Shown here in pieces: positions 18,416 to 26,812 of a stretch of 56,406 bases of DNA (its first letter is position 1; each line of letters opens with the position of its first letter). A model generated the notes under the pieces. That model did no database searches, was not told where the DNA came from, and worked only from the letters and a program-made list of their open reading frames with translations. This DNA comes from Tenacibaculum skagerrakense (lineage in GTDB: Bacteria; Bacteroidota; Bacteroidia; Flavobacteriales; Flavobacteriaceae): NCBI RefSeq assembly GCF_004345825.1, contig NZ_SLXM01000012.1, positions 1 to 56,406 on the forward strand, written 5' to 3'. The position numbers and the translations under genes are program-made.

Positions 18416-19075
18416 ATGAAACATATTAACTATATTTTATTATTACTGATTTTAACAAGTTGTTCTACTTCAAAAAAACTGACTGAAGTAAATTCTCGAC
18501 CTACAAAATTTGTCTTCAAGAAATCTATGTTTTTCTCGATAAACCGAACTATTGAATTTAAACCAAAAACGGATTCTTTAACAAATAAAGAAACTAAGAA
18601 ATTACAAAAATCTGAATTCCTTACTCAAACACCAGAGACGGAAATTCATATTGAAATAAAAAATGATTCTATTTGGCGTCATATCGCACTCAACGGAAAA
18701 ATGATTGGGGATTATTTAATGGTTCAAAAAAGTAATGGAATTTTAAACTATTATGACAAATCAAAAACAGTGAATTATAAAAAGTATGATTTATTTGCTA
18801 AAAACCAAAAATATGAGATAATTGAAAACAGAAAAGACAGAAAAAAAATAAATGGATATGATTGTTACAAACTAACTTTGATTAAAAAAGATATCAATAG
18901 CGATATAGGAAATACAATTTACAAAATGTATGTTACTAACCGAATTGAATTACCTATTCATTCTGTTGTAAATCTAACCAAACTTGTATCAAACACTTTT
19001 CCTATGGAAATTATAATTTCAGAAAAGAATCTATCTGGAATATCTGAAAAATATGAATTAATAAGAATAGAATAA
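18416..19075 (+). CDS. Lipoprotein, DUF4412/GLPGLI-like in outline
   Basis: A 219-residue lipoprotein: MKHINYILLLLILTSC with Cys at residue 16. The core has KKINGYDCYKLTLIKKD followed by YKMYVTNRIELPIH, which resembles outer-surface proteins of the DUF4412 or GLPGLI type common in Bacteroidetes. Start at ATG 18416; an upstream TTG-type start at 18401 would lie in the core site. Cassette ends GTTGGGTTTA and TAAACCCAAC match over 10 bases. Confidence 0.75.
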   Translation: MKHINYILLLLILTSCSTSKKLTEVNSRPTKFVFKKSMFFSINRTIEFKPKTDSLTNKETKKLQKSEFLTQTPETEIHIEIKNDSIWRHIALNGKMIGDYLMVQKSNGILNYYDKSKTVNYKKYDLFAKNQKYEIIENRKDRKKINGYDCYKLTLIKKDINSDIGNTIYKMYVTNRIELPIHSVVNLTKLVSNTFPMEIIISEKNLSGISEKYELIRIE

Positions 19076-19086
19076 AATAGTACTAA

Positions 19087-19220
19087 ACCCAACAAGGTGT
19101 ATAATTAATTGCGGCTGAATTTCCTCATCGGAAATTCAATCTTATTAATTATCTTTCCGCAACATCGGAAAATGACTCGCGTCCTTTTCCCGCAAAAAAT
19201 CATACACAAATACGTTGTAC
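19087..19220 (+). repeat. attC-like site, family A
   Basis: 134 bp from ACCCAAC to GTTGTAC; family A arms. Confidence 0.85.
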
Positions 19221-19236
19221 GTAATTTAACCATAGA

Positions 19237-19818
19237 ATGACAAACAGTTTTTTAAGACAAACTTTACTAACAGTTTTTTTGATTATTATTAGTTGCTCTT
19301 CGACAAAAATTAATAACTCAAAAAATAAAGAAATAGTTAACTCTTTTATCAATGCTAGAAATAACTACAACATTGAAAAAGTGAGTTCTTTAATTGAAAA
19401 TGATTATAGTGAAACGTTTATTGATGGAAGTAAAGAAATAGAAAATAAAACTCAATTGATAGATGGAATTTTATGGGGAAAGGAACTTGACTCTAAGATT
19501 AAATTATTGAGTATGAATTCTGATGGCAATAAAATTATTACAATAGAGGAAAACACTAATTATCTTGATGTGGCTCTAAAAAGGAAAAGTCGGAAATTTA
19601 AAATTATCTACACTTTTAGAAACAATAAAATACTGAATCAAAAGATAGATACTTTACCTGGTTTTTATCAAATTTCTAAATTTAATTCCGAAAGATATAA
19701 GGAATTTGTCAAATATTGCAATCAAAATAATTTGACCTACAACCATCATTCCTTCAATCAAGAATTCGGAATTCACTTGAGAAAAGTTTTGGAAAAATAT
19801 AAAAATGTGAATGAATAA
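19237..19818 (+). CDS. NTF2-like lipoprotein, integron cassette
   Basis: A 193-residue lipoprotein with Cys near residue 20 (LIIISC). The part from IVNSFINARNNYNIEKV to about residue 125 has the outline of an NTF2/SnoaL-like domain: two helices, then DYSETFIDG and a sheet. Function unknown; ligand-binding or scaffold roles are common in that fold. Its own attC is the one interrupted by the 32-kb element. Ends GTTGTACGTA and TACGTACAAC match over 10 bases. Confidence 0.7.
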   Translation: MTNSFLRQTLLTVFLIIISCSSTKINNSKNKEIVNSFINARNNYNIEKVSSLIENDYSETFIDGSKEIENKTQLIDGILWGKELDSKIKLLSMNSDGNKIITIEENTNYLDVALKRKSRKFKIIYTFRNNKILNQKIDTLPGFYQISKFNSERYKEFVKYCNQNNLTYNHHSFNQEFGIHLRKVLEKYKNVNE

Positions 19819-19825
19819 AAACTAC

Positions 19826-19856
19826 GTACAACAAAGTATAACCGCAATTACGGCGG
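19826..19856 (+). repeat. attC-like site, family C, left fragment (interrupted)
   Basis: The first 31 bases of a family C attC (GTACAAC, then arm GTATAAC). Its remaining 101 bases lie at 51878-51978. Joined, the two pieces give 132 bp, the length of the intact copy at 2411. Confidence 0.85.
19841..19856 (+). other. attL core of the element
   Basis: ACCGCAATTACGGCGG. It matches 51862-51877 except at the ninth base, and lies in the left arm of the interrupted attC. The homologous bases of the intact site at 2411 read CCTCAATTACGGCGG. Confidence 0.75.
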
Positions 19857-20234
19857 TATAGACTTATAAATAACTAAATTTTTGTTTTACAGGTATTTAA
19901 AAAACTTAAGGGAAGCTATAAGGGAAAGTAAACCTTTTTTTATCCGTTTTTAGGTGTGATTTTAAAGAGCTTTTAAATCGTAAAGCAAACTACAACTTTA
20001 TTTTAATTTTCTTCCTAAAAAAACAAACTCATCTTTTCAAAAAAAGATTTTATTTATATTTACAAAGTAAATTTAGGTATTTAGATTCACCCCTGAAATA
20101 AAACCAAATAATTTAGAACTTTTTACTTCTAATTATTTAATAGTTATCTATCTAAATTTTTTATATACAATCACGCTAGCATAAAATAAGCTGTTGTTAT
20201 ATTTACTCAAGTATTAATTTTAAATAGAGTAATT
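19857..20234. other. Left end of element, no gene
   Basis: AT-rich and non-coding. It holds the paired direct repeats at 19908-19932; otherwise I see short runs of A and T and no clear promoter. Confidence 0.5.
19908..19932 (+). repeat. Paired direct repeats, candidate integrase arm sites (left)
   Basis: AAGGGAA at 19908 and AAGGGAAAGTAAA at 19920, 12 bases apart start to start. The same pair with the same spacing and orientation occurs at 51698 and 51710, near the other end. Arm-type binding sites of the integrase are the natural reading. Confidence 0.55.
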
Positions 20235-20378
20235 ATGAAAAAAACATTGTTTATTTTAATGTGTTTAGTGACTGTTTTAATTTTTTCAAGCTGTACACCA
20301 CAAAACGAAAAGCTAATTGATGGAGACATTAAACAAACAGAAAAAGACGATATTCAGCACCCTGACGACAGGGATTAG
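20235..20378 (+). CDS. Small lipoprotein
   Basis: A 47-residue protein: a hydrophobic leader with a lipobox-like FSSC and Cys at residue 20, then a short charged tail (HPDDRD). The ATG at 20235 follows an AT-rich region; the stop lies 59 bases inside the next gene. Small lipoproteins of this size are often missed. First gene of the left module of the element. Confidence 0.6.
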   Translation: MKKTLFILMCLVTVLIFSSCTPQNEKLIDGDIKQTEKDDIQHPDDRD

Positions 20379-20940
20379 AGTTTTAGGACTATTTCTCGTT
20401 TTCATTGTAACCTTATTCTTTTTAACTGCTCCTATGTTACACATGGTTGCATCCAATGATGTAAGTGAAGTGTATTTAGATGCAAAGGATAAGTTTAAAA
20501 ATAAAGAAATATCAAAGTCTGAATATGAGGTAATCAGAAAAGAACATACTTATTTTGGTTATCGATCTAAAAGGATGTTGTGGTATGCTATCGGTATGCC
20601 ACTCCTTTTATCTTATGTTTCTGCTTTATTACTATATGTTGCTTCTAAGCTAGAAAAGATTCTCTTACGAAAAATAATCAACATTATTTCAATCTGTTCT
20701 AGTGCTGTTTCCTTTTACTTTCTTATATGGGCTTTATGGTATAGAGCTGATTTTCCAAAACATTGGTATTATATCTCAATTGGTGTTCTAAGTTTAGCAT
20801 CAGTAGTTATTATTAAGTTAATTATTAAGTTAATTCAACATGAGGAATTTAAAAGAGAACAACAACAAACAGCTAATAACAGCTTTTTAAATCAAGGATT
20901 TGAAATACTGAATTTATTGAATAAGAAATATGTAAATTAA
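20320..20940 (+). CDS. Membrane protein, four helices
   Basis: A 206-residue protein with likely membrane segments near residues 18-40, 85-110, 118-138 and 143-165 and a charged, partly coiled C-terminal tail (EEFKREQQQTANNS). Start ATG at 20320, preferred to the TTG at 20317; it overlaps the small lipoprotein gene, which suggests coupled translation. No family recognised. Confidence 0.65.
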   Translation: METLNKQKKTIFSTLTTGIRVLGLFLVFIVTLFFLTAPMLHMVASNDVSEVYLDAKDKFKNKEISKSEYEVIRKEHTYFGYRSKRMLWYAIGMPLLLSYVSALLLYVASKLEKILLRKIINIISICSSAVSFYFLIWALWYRADFPKHWYYISIGVLSLASVVIIKLIIKLIQHEEFKREQQQTANNSFLNQGFEILNLLNKKYVN

Positions 20941-20944
20941 AACT

Positions 20945-21217
20945 ATGAAAACAATTTTTGAATTAGAAAAAGATATAAGCAAGCTATTTATTGATTTAGA
21001 GCAGGACAGATTATCTCTTGAGGAGAGTTTAATATCTTTTGAAAAATTATTACAAGATTATAGTGTTTTAAATAAAACTAAAAATCAAAAGTTTGCACTT
21101 TTAATCAATAACTTTAAAAACTCTATATATAAACTTCAAAAAATTAAAAAAATAGATAAAAATATTGAAGAACTAGAACACATTTTGAATAGCCTATATT
21201 TAAAAGAAAGTTTTTAG
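20945..21217 (+). CDS. Small coiled-coil protein
   Basis: A 90-residue, charged, wholly helical protein with heptad-like patterns (FELEKDISKLFIDLEQD). It starts four bases after the stop of the membrane protein gene and is probably in the same operon. It ends one base before the convergent XRE gene. No family recognised. Confidence 0.6.
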   Translation: MKTIFELEKDISKLFIDLEQDRLSLEESLISFEKLLQDYSVLNKTKNQKFALLINNFKNSIYKLQKIKKIDKNIEELEHILNSLYLKESF

Positions 21218-21218
21218 G

Positions 21219-21584
21219 TTAACTTTTTTTATATTTATTTATAGCCTCAATTTGAGCCGCTAAAACTTTTTCTTTAAGCCATTTTTGAAAAAAAGGCAAT
21301 TGTAAAACCTTTTCCTCTTTAAGTAAGATTATATCGGATAGGAAATTAATCTCATCTTCTGTCAATTCTTCACTCCCCTCTGATTGTTCTACAGTAACTA
21401 AGTTACTCCTAATAGCCATATTCTTTAAAACATTTTGAGCCAACTCTGGAATATTTCTTTTATCTCCTTCCCAATTTTGAATAGTTCGTGACGATACACC
21501 AAGCTTATCTGCCAACTCTTGTTGTTTTAGGTTAAGTTCTTTTCTTAGCCACTTAACAAATTCTCCATCAATTTTTAGATTCAT
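21219..21584 (-). CDS. XRE-family transcriptional regulator
   Basis: A 121-residue DNA-binding protein. Residues 7-55 form a Cro/C1-type helix-turn-helix (LNLKQQELADKLGVSSRTIQ, then NWE). The rest is helical and charged and may dimerise. It is read away from a region with facing promoters and direct repeats (21592-21669), which are good candidates for its own operator. Probably one of the two regulators that keep the element silent. Confidence 0.85.
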   Translation of the reverse strand: MNLKIDGEFVKWLRKELNLKQQELADKLGVSSRTIQNWEGDKRNIPELAQNVLKNMAIRSNLVTVEQSEGSEELTEDEINFLSDIILLKEEKVLQLPFFQKWLKEKVLAAQIEAINKYKKS

Positions 21585-21591
21585 AGTTTAA

Positions 21592-21646
21592 AAAACGAAA
21601 AAAGAGTGTATTTTTTTTGTTTATACGAAATTTGGGTGTATATTTG
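21592..21646 (+). promoter_or_regulatory. Plus-strand promoter and repeated operator-like motif
   Basis: TTTG at 21616, then exactly 19 bases, then TATATTTG at 21639-21646: the full Bacteroidetes consensus TTTG-N19-TAnnTTTG. Two related sequences, ACGAAAAAAGAGTGTAT and ACGAAATTTGGGTGTAT, start 33 bases apart and flank it; they may bind the adjacent XRE regulator. Confidence 0.7.
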
Positions 21647-21661
21647 AACTATCTATACTTT

Positions 21662-21669
21662 CAAATATA
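21662..21669 (-). promoter_or_regulatory. Minus-strand -7 box for the XRE gene
   Basis: TATATTTG on the minus strand, facing the plus-strand box across an inverted repeat (TATATTTGAA at 21639 and TTCAAATATA at 21660). No good -33 box, so it may need an activator or be weak. The leader to the XRE start would be about 70 bases. Confidence 0.5.
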
Positions 21670-22226
21670 GACAAATTAAGTTACTAACTATAATAGATAA
21701 GTCTAGTTAAAGGTTAAGATATTGCATATAAGTAAGATAAAGTTTAAATAATTAGAATTAAAATTTGCTAAAGCAGAAAACTACAAATTTCTATTTTAAA
21801 ATTAATACTAAAATGAATATAGCATAATGTAAGTTTTCTGCGACCAGATCAAAATGTTCCTTAAAGTAGTTAAACAGAAAGTAGTTTTTGGAGTTTTTGG
21901 TTTCGGGGGACTCTCTTCTCTCCAATAAACTACAATCCTGTTTTCCCTAGGATTATATCGACCTAAGTTTGAAATACAACTTAGGTTGATTATTACAATT
22001 AAATTAAAAACAATAAAAATGAAACGAGAAAGAAAACGGATAAACTCACCTTAAAAGAAATCAATATTTTTCTTAAAAATTGGGTAACATTTCTGGATTA
22101 AATTAACCAGTATATAGTTAAATATAAAAGTACGGTTTTAACATACTAAAAGTAAGGGAAAACCATACCTCAATCTTATTACCAATAGGTAATTTCGCCA
22201 TTAAATAGAATCAAATACTAACATAA
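21670..22226. other. Long non-coding leader with hairpins
   Basis: No gene over 550 bases. It holds several inverted repeats: GCAGAAAACT at 21773 with AGTTTTCTGC at 21832; AATCCT at 21934 with AGGATT at 21949; ACCTAAGTT at 21961 with AACTTAGGT at 21978; ATTACC at 22178 with GGTAAT at 22188. It lies downstream of the consensus promoter at 21616, so it is either a structured leader of the 22227 gene or a non-coding RNA. Confidence 0.5.
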
Positions 22227-23660
22227 ATGAAAACAATTAAAATCGCGTGTATCGCGTTGTGTTTCTTCATTCCTAAAATGAATGCACAACAAGAAGAAGA
22301 AATCGATTGTAATGCTAATTTAAGCAGTGCATTACAATTACTACAAAAAGAAGAACTATCTGAGGAGGATATTCAAAAAAGTATCGAATTTTTAACTCCA
22401 TGTGCTAAAAATGGAGATACTACTTCACAAATACTTTTAGGTAGAGTTTATATGAACTCTGAGGATGAAAACAAACACAAAGAAGCTTTTGAATTATTAG
22501 AACCTATTGCTAAAAAAGGCAACCCAATTGCTGCTGCCGACCTTGGGGTGTTGTATAAATACGGAAAAGGTTGTAAACTCAACTTTAACAAAGCAAGACA
22601 TTGGTTTGAGATAGCTAGTGAAAATGGAAACAGCACAGCAAGTTATAGTCTTGGGTACTTATATCTAAAAGGATATGGAAATATCAAACAAGATTACACA
22701 AAGGCAATTGAGTGGTTTGAAAAAAGTAAGCATCCAATGGCTAAGTATTGGTTAGGTGTTTGTTATTATTATGGCTATGGAGTAGCTAAAGATATTGCAA
22801 AGGCTAATGAATTATTAGGCACTGATTTTTCCGTTACAAATGAAGTAGCTACTGATGAAAATACTTCTGAAACTGAAAGCTCTGACATTGAAGCTTCCTT
22901 CACAAATTCTAGTAATGCTAGTACTCAAAATTTAAGTTTAGGAGAAGATACTAGCTTAAATGGTGTGTGGAAAGGTCATTTGTTGGTGTTTGATTGGTCA
23001 GGAGAAAACATTGAGCAAAAACTTCCTTTTGAACTTGAAATAAACTACGATGAAGAAGGAAACAACTTTTCTGTGTTATGGAATGTAAACGATGAAAACA
23101 AAAACCTTGACTTTACAAGAATAGATAATTCATTGTATTATGATGATTTACAGATTAAACTTCCACATACTTCTTTTAAAGAAAGTATTGCTAATGAATT
23201 AAATCACTCAATACTTTCAGTTGAGTTTTCTAAAAATACGATTGGAGAAAAAAATTATTTAATAGGAACTATTGAGAGTTTTATTAATAATTGGAACGAG
23301 CCTGCTGCTCCTATTAAACTAGTACTTCAAAAGAAGACAACTTTTGAAAACACAGATATTGAATTGTCAGATGATGCTTTAGAGGCTCTTACACAACAAG
23401 AAGCACAGTTTGTAAAACTATATCCTAACCCATTTCAAAACGATTTAATCATTTCTTATGCTTTAGATAAAAAAGCAACTACAACAGTAAAAATAGCAAG
23501 TATTAACGGAGGCAATGAACAGATCATTAAACCAAGTACTTTTCAAAAGGCAGGAGAATATCATTATTACTTCGATGGAAGCTCTTTTAACAAAGGTTTA
23601 TACATCGTTACTGTTTTAGTAGATAATGAAAGAAAAACAAGAATTATTGTAAAAAAATAA
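22227..23660 (+). CDS. Sel1-repeat protein with T9SS sorting domain
   Basis: A 477-residue secreted protein. Signal peptide at the N-terminus (ending near MNAQ), Sel1-type repeats about residues 60-195 (AADLGVLYKYGKG, ASYSLGYLYLKGYG, AKYWLGVCYYYGYG), a middle beta domain from GVWKGHLLVF, and a C-terminal type IX secretion signal from about residue 393 (KLYPNPFQNDL to KTRIIVKK). The type IX signal is found only in Bacteroidetes and sends proteins to the surface or medium. Sel1 repeats bind other proteins. It stands before a secreted toxin-like gene, with which it may work. Confidence 0.85.
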   Translation: MKTIKIACIALCFFIPKMNAQQEEEIDCNANLSSALQLLQKEELSEEDIQKSIEFLTPCAKNGDTTSQILLGRVYMNSEDENKHKEAFELLEPIAKKGNPIAAADLGVLYKYGKGCKLNFNKARHWFEIASENGNSTASYSLGYLYLKGYGNIKQDYTKAIEWFEKSKHPMAKYWLGVCYYYGYGVAKDIAKANELLGTDFSVTNEVATDENTSETESSDIEASFTNSSNASTQNLSLGEDTSLNGVWKGHLLVFDWSGENIEQKLPFELEINYDEEGNNFSVLWNVNDENKNLDFTRIDNSLYYDDLQIKLPHTSFKESIANELNHSILSVEFSKNTIGEKNYLIGTIESFINNWNEPAAPIKLVLQKKTTFENTDIELSDDALEALTQQEAQFVKLYPNPFQNDLIISYALDKKATTTVKIASINGGNEQIIKPSTFQKAGEYHYYFDGSSFNKGLYIVTVLVDNERKTRIIVKK

Positions 23661-23670
23661 AGTGAAAAAG

Positions 23671-25983
23671 ATGAAAAGTATATATAAAATCCTAGCAATA
23701 ATGTTGTTTTCGTTAACAGCAACATTGAACGCTCAATTAAAAAATGTAGATGGTACAACAAATGATGAGTATTTAGGAAAACAACCTCTTACAGGCGGAG
23801 AATGTAATTGTGTAAACAGTGATATTCCTAATTTTAATTTCTCATTTAGTAGTGATTTTTTAAATGCAATAGCGAATGACAGAGCAGTTATTGAAGCGGC
23901 TAAAAGACAGGCTAGTGACTGGTATAACCATCAAACCGATTTAATGAAAGACTATATCGGTTATAAAAACAACAAGACTTTTAGCACTTATGACGAAGCA
24001 AGAAACTATTTCTACAGAAAAACTGAAAACAGTTATATTAGAAATAATGCACCATCTGCTAAACAAAAAATAGCTTCAACTTACTATAATGCTAACAATG
24101 CTGAAAAAACAGGATTAAAAGGACTAAAAGCTCTTTCATATCGAGAAGGCGAAATTAATAAGGGCAATTTGGACAATTCATTATATGCTGACTTTAAAGT
24201 TAATGGTGTTCCGCTAAAAGATATTCGCACCATTAGTGAATTAAATAACATTAGAGCCACAGTTAATACTTCGACTGTTAAAGGACTTTGGCAATCTGAC
24301 CAATACTATGCAATGTTAAATGAAATCAACTCAATGATTTCATCATCTAACTACAGCGAGTTAGAAAATTTAGCTTTTAATAAAAAGAACAGTTTATATC
24401 ATGGATATAATTATTGGGATAGATTAAACATGATACAACTTCAACTTTATTTTCAAGATCATACTCAGTACGTTAACTACCCACATTTTCTTCCTGATGG
24501 TGTATTTGAAAAGTTTCATAATACAATAGAAATAGCAACTCCAAATTTTATTGAAAATGAGGTCGAAAAGAATTACACAGAATACAATTTATTCCATGCT
24601 GACCATTGGAAAATTATTTTAAAAGATAAATACAATAACAGTCCATTTTATACTTCTGTAGCTAAGGCTGAGCATCAAGCATTAATGAATGCTGAATTAA
24701 ATAGACTGAAAAGCCGAACACCTATGGGTGCATCACTTAATGTTGATAAAATTGTTCAGCAATTTCAAATAAGAGATAAAAACCAATACGAATGGTTAAA
24801 TGCTAATCCTGAAAAAGCCGATGAATTCATAATTAGACTTGCAGATGCAAAAGCTCTTGATGCACAAGAAAACTCTGAACCTATTCCTGACGATGAAATA
24901 ATTTCTGTAGTTGGAGAAAATTACAATACTGAAAAAAATGAGATAAATAATGAAATTGATTATGGAGGTAGAATAGTTAGTTTAATTAAAGAGCTGAATA
25001 TTACTGATATAAATCAGAAAAAATGGATGTATCAGAATACGAAAAATGTCTCAAGGTTTGAAGTAGAATTAACTGTTATTAGTAGTGATTTATTTAAAAA
25101 TTTAATAGCACATGCCAGCAACCCATTAATAACTGAAGAACAAAGAATTACTTTAATTAATAATTTGATTAACGATTCAGAACCAGAAATAAACTCAGAT
25201 AATATTCTAGACTACAAAGCTGAATTTTTGAGAATGTCATCATACTTAAAACGAGCTGGAAGTTTGGATAAAAAAATTTTTGGGCAATTCGTAGAAGATG
25301 TTGCTGATCAATTAATAAATCTTAAATATGGAGAAGTTCTGGATTTATACAAAGTAGTTAGACAACAATATTTCAATGCAAAGTTTGATTATGTTTTAGC
25401 AATCCTTTTTACTGCTGTAGAAAGTTTTAAACCTGTAATCCAAGCATCACTTATTGCAGTTGGCGGAGGTGCAACTGTAAGGATACTTCAATCTATTCCT
25501 ACTATATATGTAAGTACAGAGTTATCTTTAGTCTTAACTAGATTAAGCCCAGTATTTTTACCAGCTGCCAACTCAACTTTTTCTGCTGCATATAAATCTT
25601 TATTACATGCAAGTAAATATGGAATACAAACCTATTCTCAGCTCGAGTTACATTTAAGAAACTTAGGGATTAATAGAACTGAGAATTATATGCAAATTCA
25701 CCACTTAATTGAACAGAGGTTTCTATCTAGACCCGGAGTTGCCCAATGGCTAGGTTCTAATACAAACAATTGGAAAAGTATAGTCGTAAGCTCTGTACCT
25801 GGTTCAGGTAATGAACATTATTTAAAATTTACAAAATTATGGAAAGAGGCAATCGCTTATGGAAATGGTGCTGGTTGGACTGGGGCTAATACAAATAATG
25901 TTACATTAGAACAAATCAAAATTGCAGCAAAAGAAATTTATGCAGATTATCCAGAATTTTTACAAGCAATAGGGTTAAATTAG
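23671..25983 (+). CDS. Large secreted protein with HNH-like nuclease end, candidate toxin
   Basis: A 770-residue protein with a signal peptide (start ATG 23671, not the GTG three codons upstream; cleavage near TLNAQ). The long helical middle has no recognised domain; a hydrophobic segment lies about residues 590-625. The last 100 residues carry MQIHHLIEQRFL, then GNEHYLKF and KIAAKEIYADYPEFL. The His-His-Leu motif with a downstream EH resembles the HNH/endonuclease VII-type C-terminal domains of polymorphic toxins. Nuclease activity is inferred. Genes downstream could provide immunity. Confidence 0.7.
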   Translation: MKSIYKILAIMLFSLTATLNAQLKNVDGTTNDEYLGKQPLTGGECNCVNSDIPNFNFSFSSDFLNAIANDRAVIEAAKRQASDWYNHQTDLMKDYIGYKNNKTFSTYDEARNYFYRKTENSYIRNNAPSAKQKIASTYYNANNAEKTGLKGLKALSYREGEINKGNLDNSLYADFKVNGVPLKDIRTISELNNIRATVNTSTVKGLWQSDQYYAMLNEINSMISSSNYSELENLAFNKKNSLYHGYNYWDRLNMIQLQLYFQDHTQYVNYPHFLPDGVFEKFHNTIEIATPNFIENEVEKNYTEYNLFHADHWKIILKDKYNNSPFYTSVAKAEHQALMNAELNRLKSRTPMGASLNVDKIVQQFQIRDKNQYEWLNANPEKADEFIIRLADAKALDAQENSEPIPDDEIISVVGENYNTEKNEINNEIDYGGRIVSLIKELNITDINQKKWMYQNTKNVSRFEVELTVISSDLFKNLIAHASNPLITEEQRITLINNLINDSEPEINSDNILDYKAEFLRMSSYLKRAGSLDKKIFGQFVEDVADQLINLKYGEVLDLYKVVRQQYFNAKFDYVLAILFTAVESFKPVIQASLIAVGGGATVRILQSIPTIYVSTELSLVLTRLSPVFLPAANSTFSAAYKSLLHASKYGIQTYSQLELHLRNLGINRTENYMQIHHLIEQRFLSRPGVAQWLGSNTNNWKSIVVSSVPGSGNEHYLKFTKLWKEAIAYGNGAGWTGANTNNVTLEQIKIAAKEIYADYPEFLQAIGLN

Positions 25984-25987
25984 TGAC

Positions 25988-26812
25988 ATGGAAAAAAGAT
26001 ATTTATTTTCAGCATATTGGAGAAAAGAGGATGTTGAATTCTTAAAACAGTTTAAATTAAGTCGAAATATTCAAGAGGGTTTTAAAGGTTTTACAGTTGA
26101 TGAAAAAACGCATGACCTAATTATGATGAGATATAATAAAAAAAATATTTTTAGGTCAATAAAACCAAAAGAATTTCAAGTAATATTTACTGGAGTTACT
26201 TTTACACAAGAAGAAATTGACAACGCTAAATATTATGTACTATATTCTGTTGGTGACCCAATTGGATATCCTCAACCTGAACAGGGTTATGCTAAACAAG
26301 TATTTGATTTTAAAGAATGTAATTTTATTAGAAATAAAAGAAAACAAAAAGCTCCCTTTAGAATCAAAAAGCCAAAATGGAAAAAAAACCAACTTAGTTT
26401 TTCATTGCATTGGGAACATGATATTTTGTTTTTTAAAAGAGAAGTTTATGAAGAGATCTTCGCTCCACAAGGGTTAAAATGTATTGATGTATTAGATCAT
26501 AAGACTGGAAAACCTTTAGAATGTACAATTCAACTAGATATACCCACAGCTAAAAGTAAATTGCTTATTGATGGTACAGCATTTGATATTTATGAACCTA
26601 ATTGTGGAGTTAAACAATACTCTGGTAAAACTTTAGATTTTTTCCCTCCTTTTGAAAATAATTTTGAATTTAATATTTGTTATACACAAGAAGAATTTGA
26701 TAATGGTTATAAGAGAATTCTCATTTCGAAAGAGTTTTGTAAACTTTTAGTGGAAGCCAAAATAATTAAATACGAATTTGGTTATCTCTCACCTATGAAA
26801 TCTCCATTATGA
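25988..26812 (+). CDS. Cytosolic protein, candidate immunity protein
   Basis: A 274-residue soluble protein starting four bases after the stop of the toxin-like gene. It looks like two related halves: each has an SFSxxWxxD/E-like start (FSAYWRKEDVEFLK and FSLHWEHDILFFKR), later FTQEEIDNAKYY and YTQEEFDNGYKR, so it probably arose by duplication. Its place directly behind a toxin-like gene suggests immunity, but no known immunity family is recognised. It overlaps the next gene by four bases (ATGA at 26809). Confidence 0.6.
   Translation: MEKRYLFSAYWRKEDVEFLKQFKLSRNIQEGFKGFTVDEKTHDLIMMRYNKKNIFRSIKPKEFQVIFTGVTFTQEEIDNAKYYVLYSVGDPIGYPQPEQGYAKQVFDFKECNFIRNKRKQKAPFRIKKPKWKKNQLSFSLHWEHDILFFKREVYEEIFAPQGLKCIDVLDHKTGKPLECTIQLDIPTAKSKLLIDGTAFDIYEPNCGVKQYSGKTLDFFPPFENNFEFNICYTQEEFDNGYKRILISKEFCKLLVEAKIIKYEFGYLSPMKSPL

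Larger units (their letters stand above)
1..19840 (+). mobile_element. Integron-like gene-cassette array, left part
   Basis: An array of cassettes, each made of one or two plus-strand genes (or no gene) followed by a 130-135 bp attC-like site. Cassettes begin after the G of a GTT core at 93, 754, 1550, 2536, 4451, 5098, 5698, 6480, 7081, 7683, 8530, 9444, 10047, 10852, 11858, 12614, 13214, 13983, 14716, 15653, 17800, 18400 and 19214. The first bases of each cassette are complementary to the bases that open its own attC. Uniform gene orientation, unrelated small genes and related recombination sites are the marks of a sedentary chromosomal integron. No integron integrase is visible, so within the window it is a cluster of attC sites without integrase. 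Confidence 0.85.

Noticed and set aside
627..19220. CRISPR array
   Set aside because: The repeats are 130-135 bp, occur in several families, and are separated by whole genes, not by short unique spacers.
627..19220. MITEs or transposon inverted repeats
   Set aside because: The end boxes change from copy to copy and match the far end of the same gene unit; a transposon would carry constant ends and target duplications.
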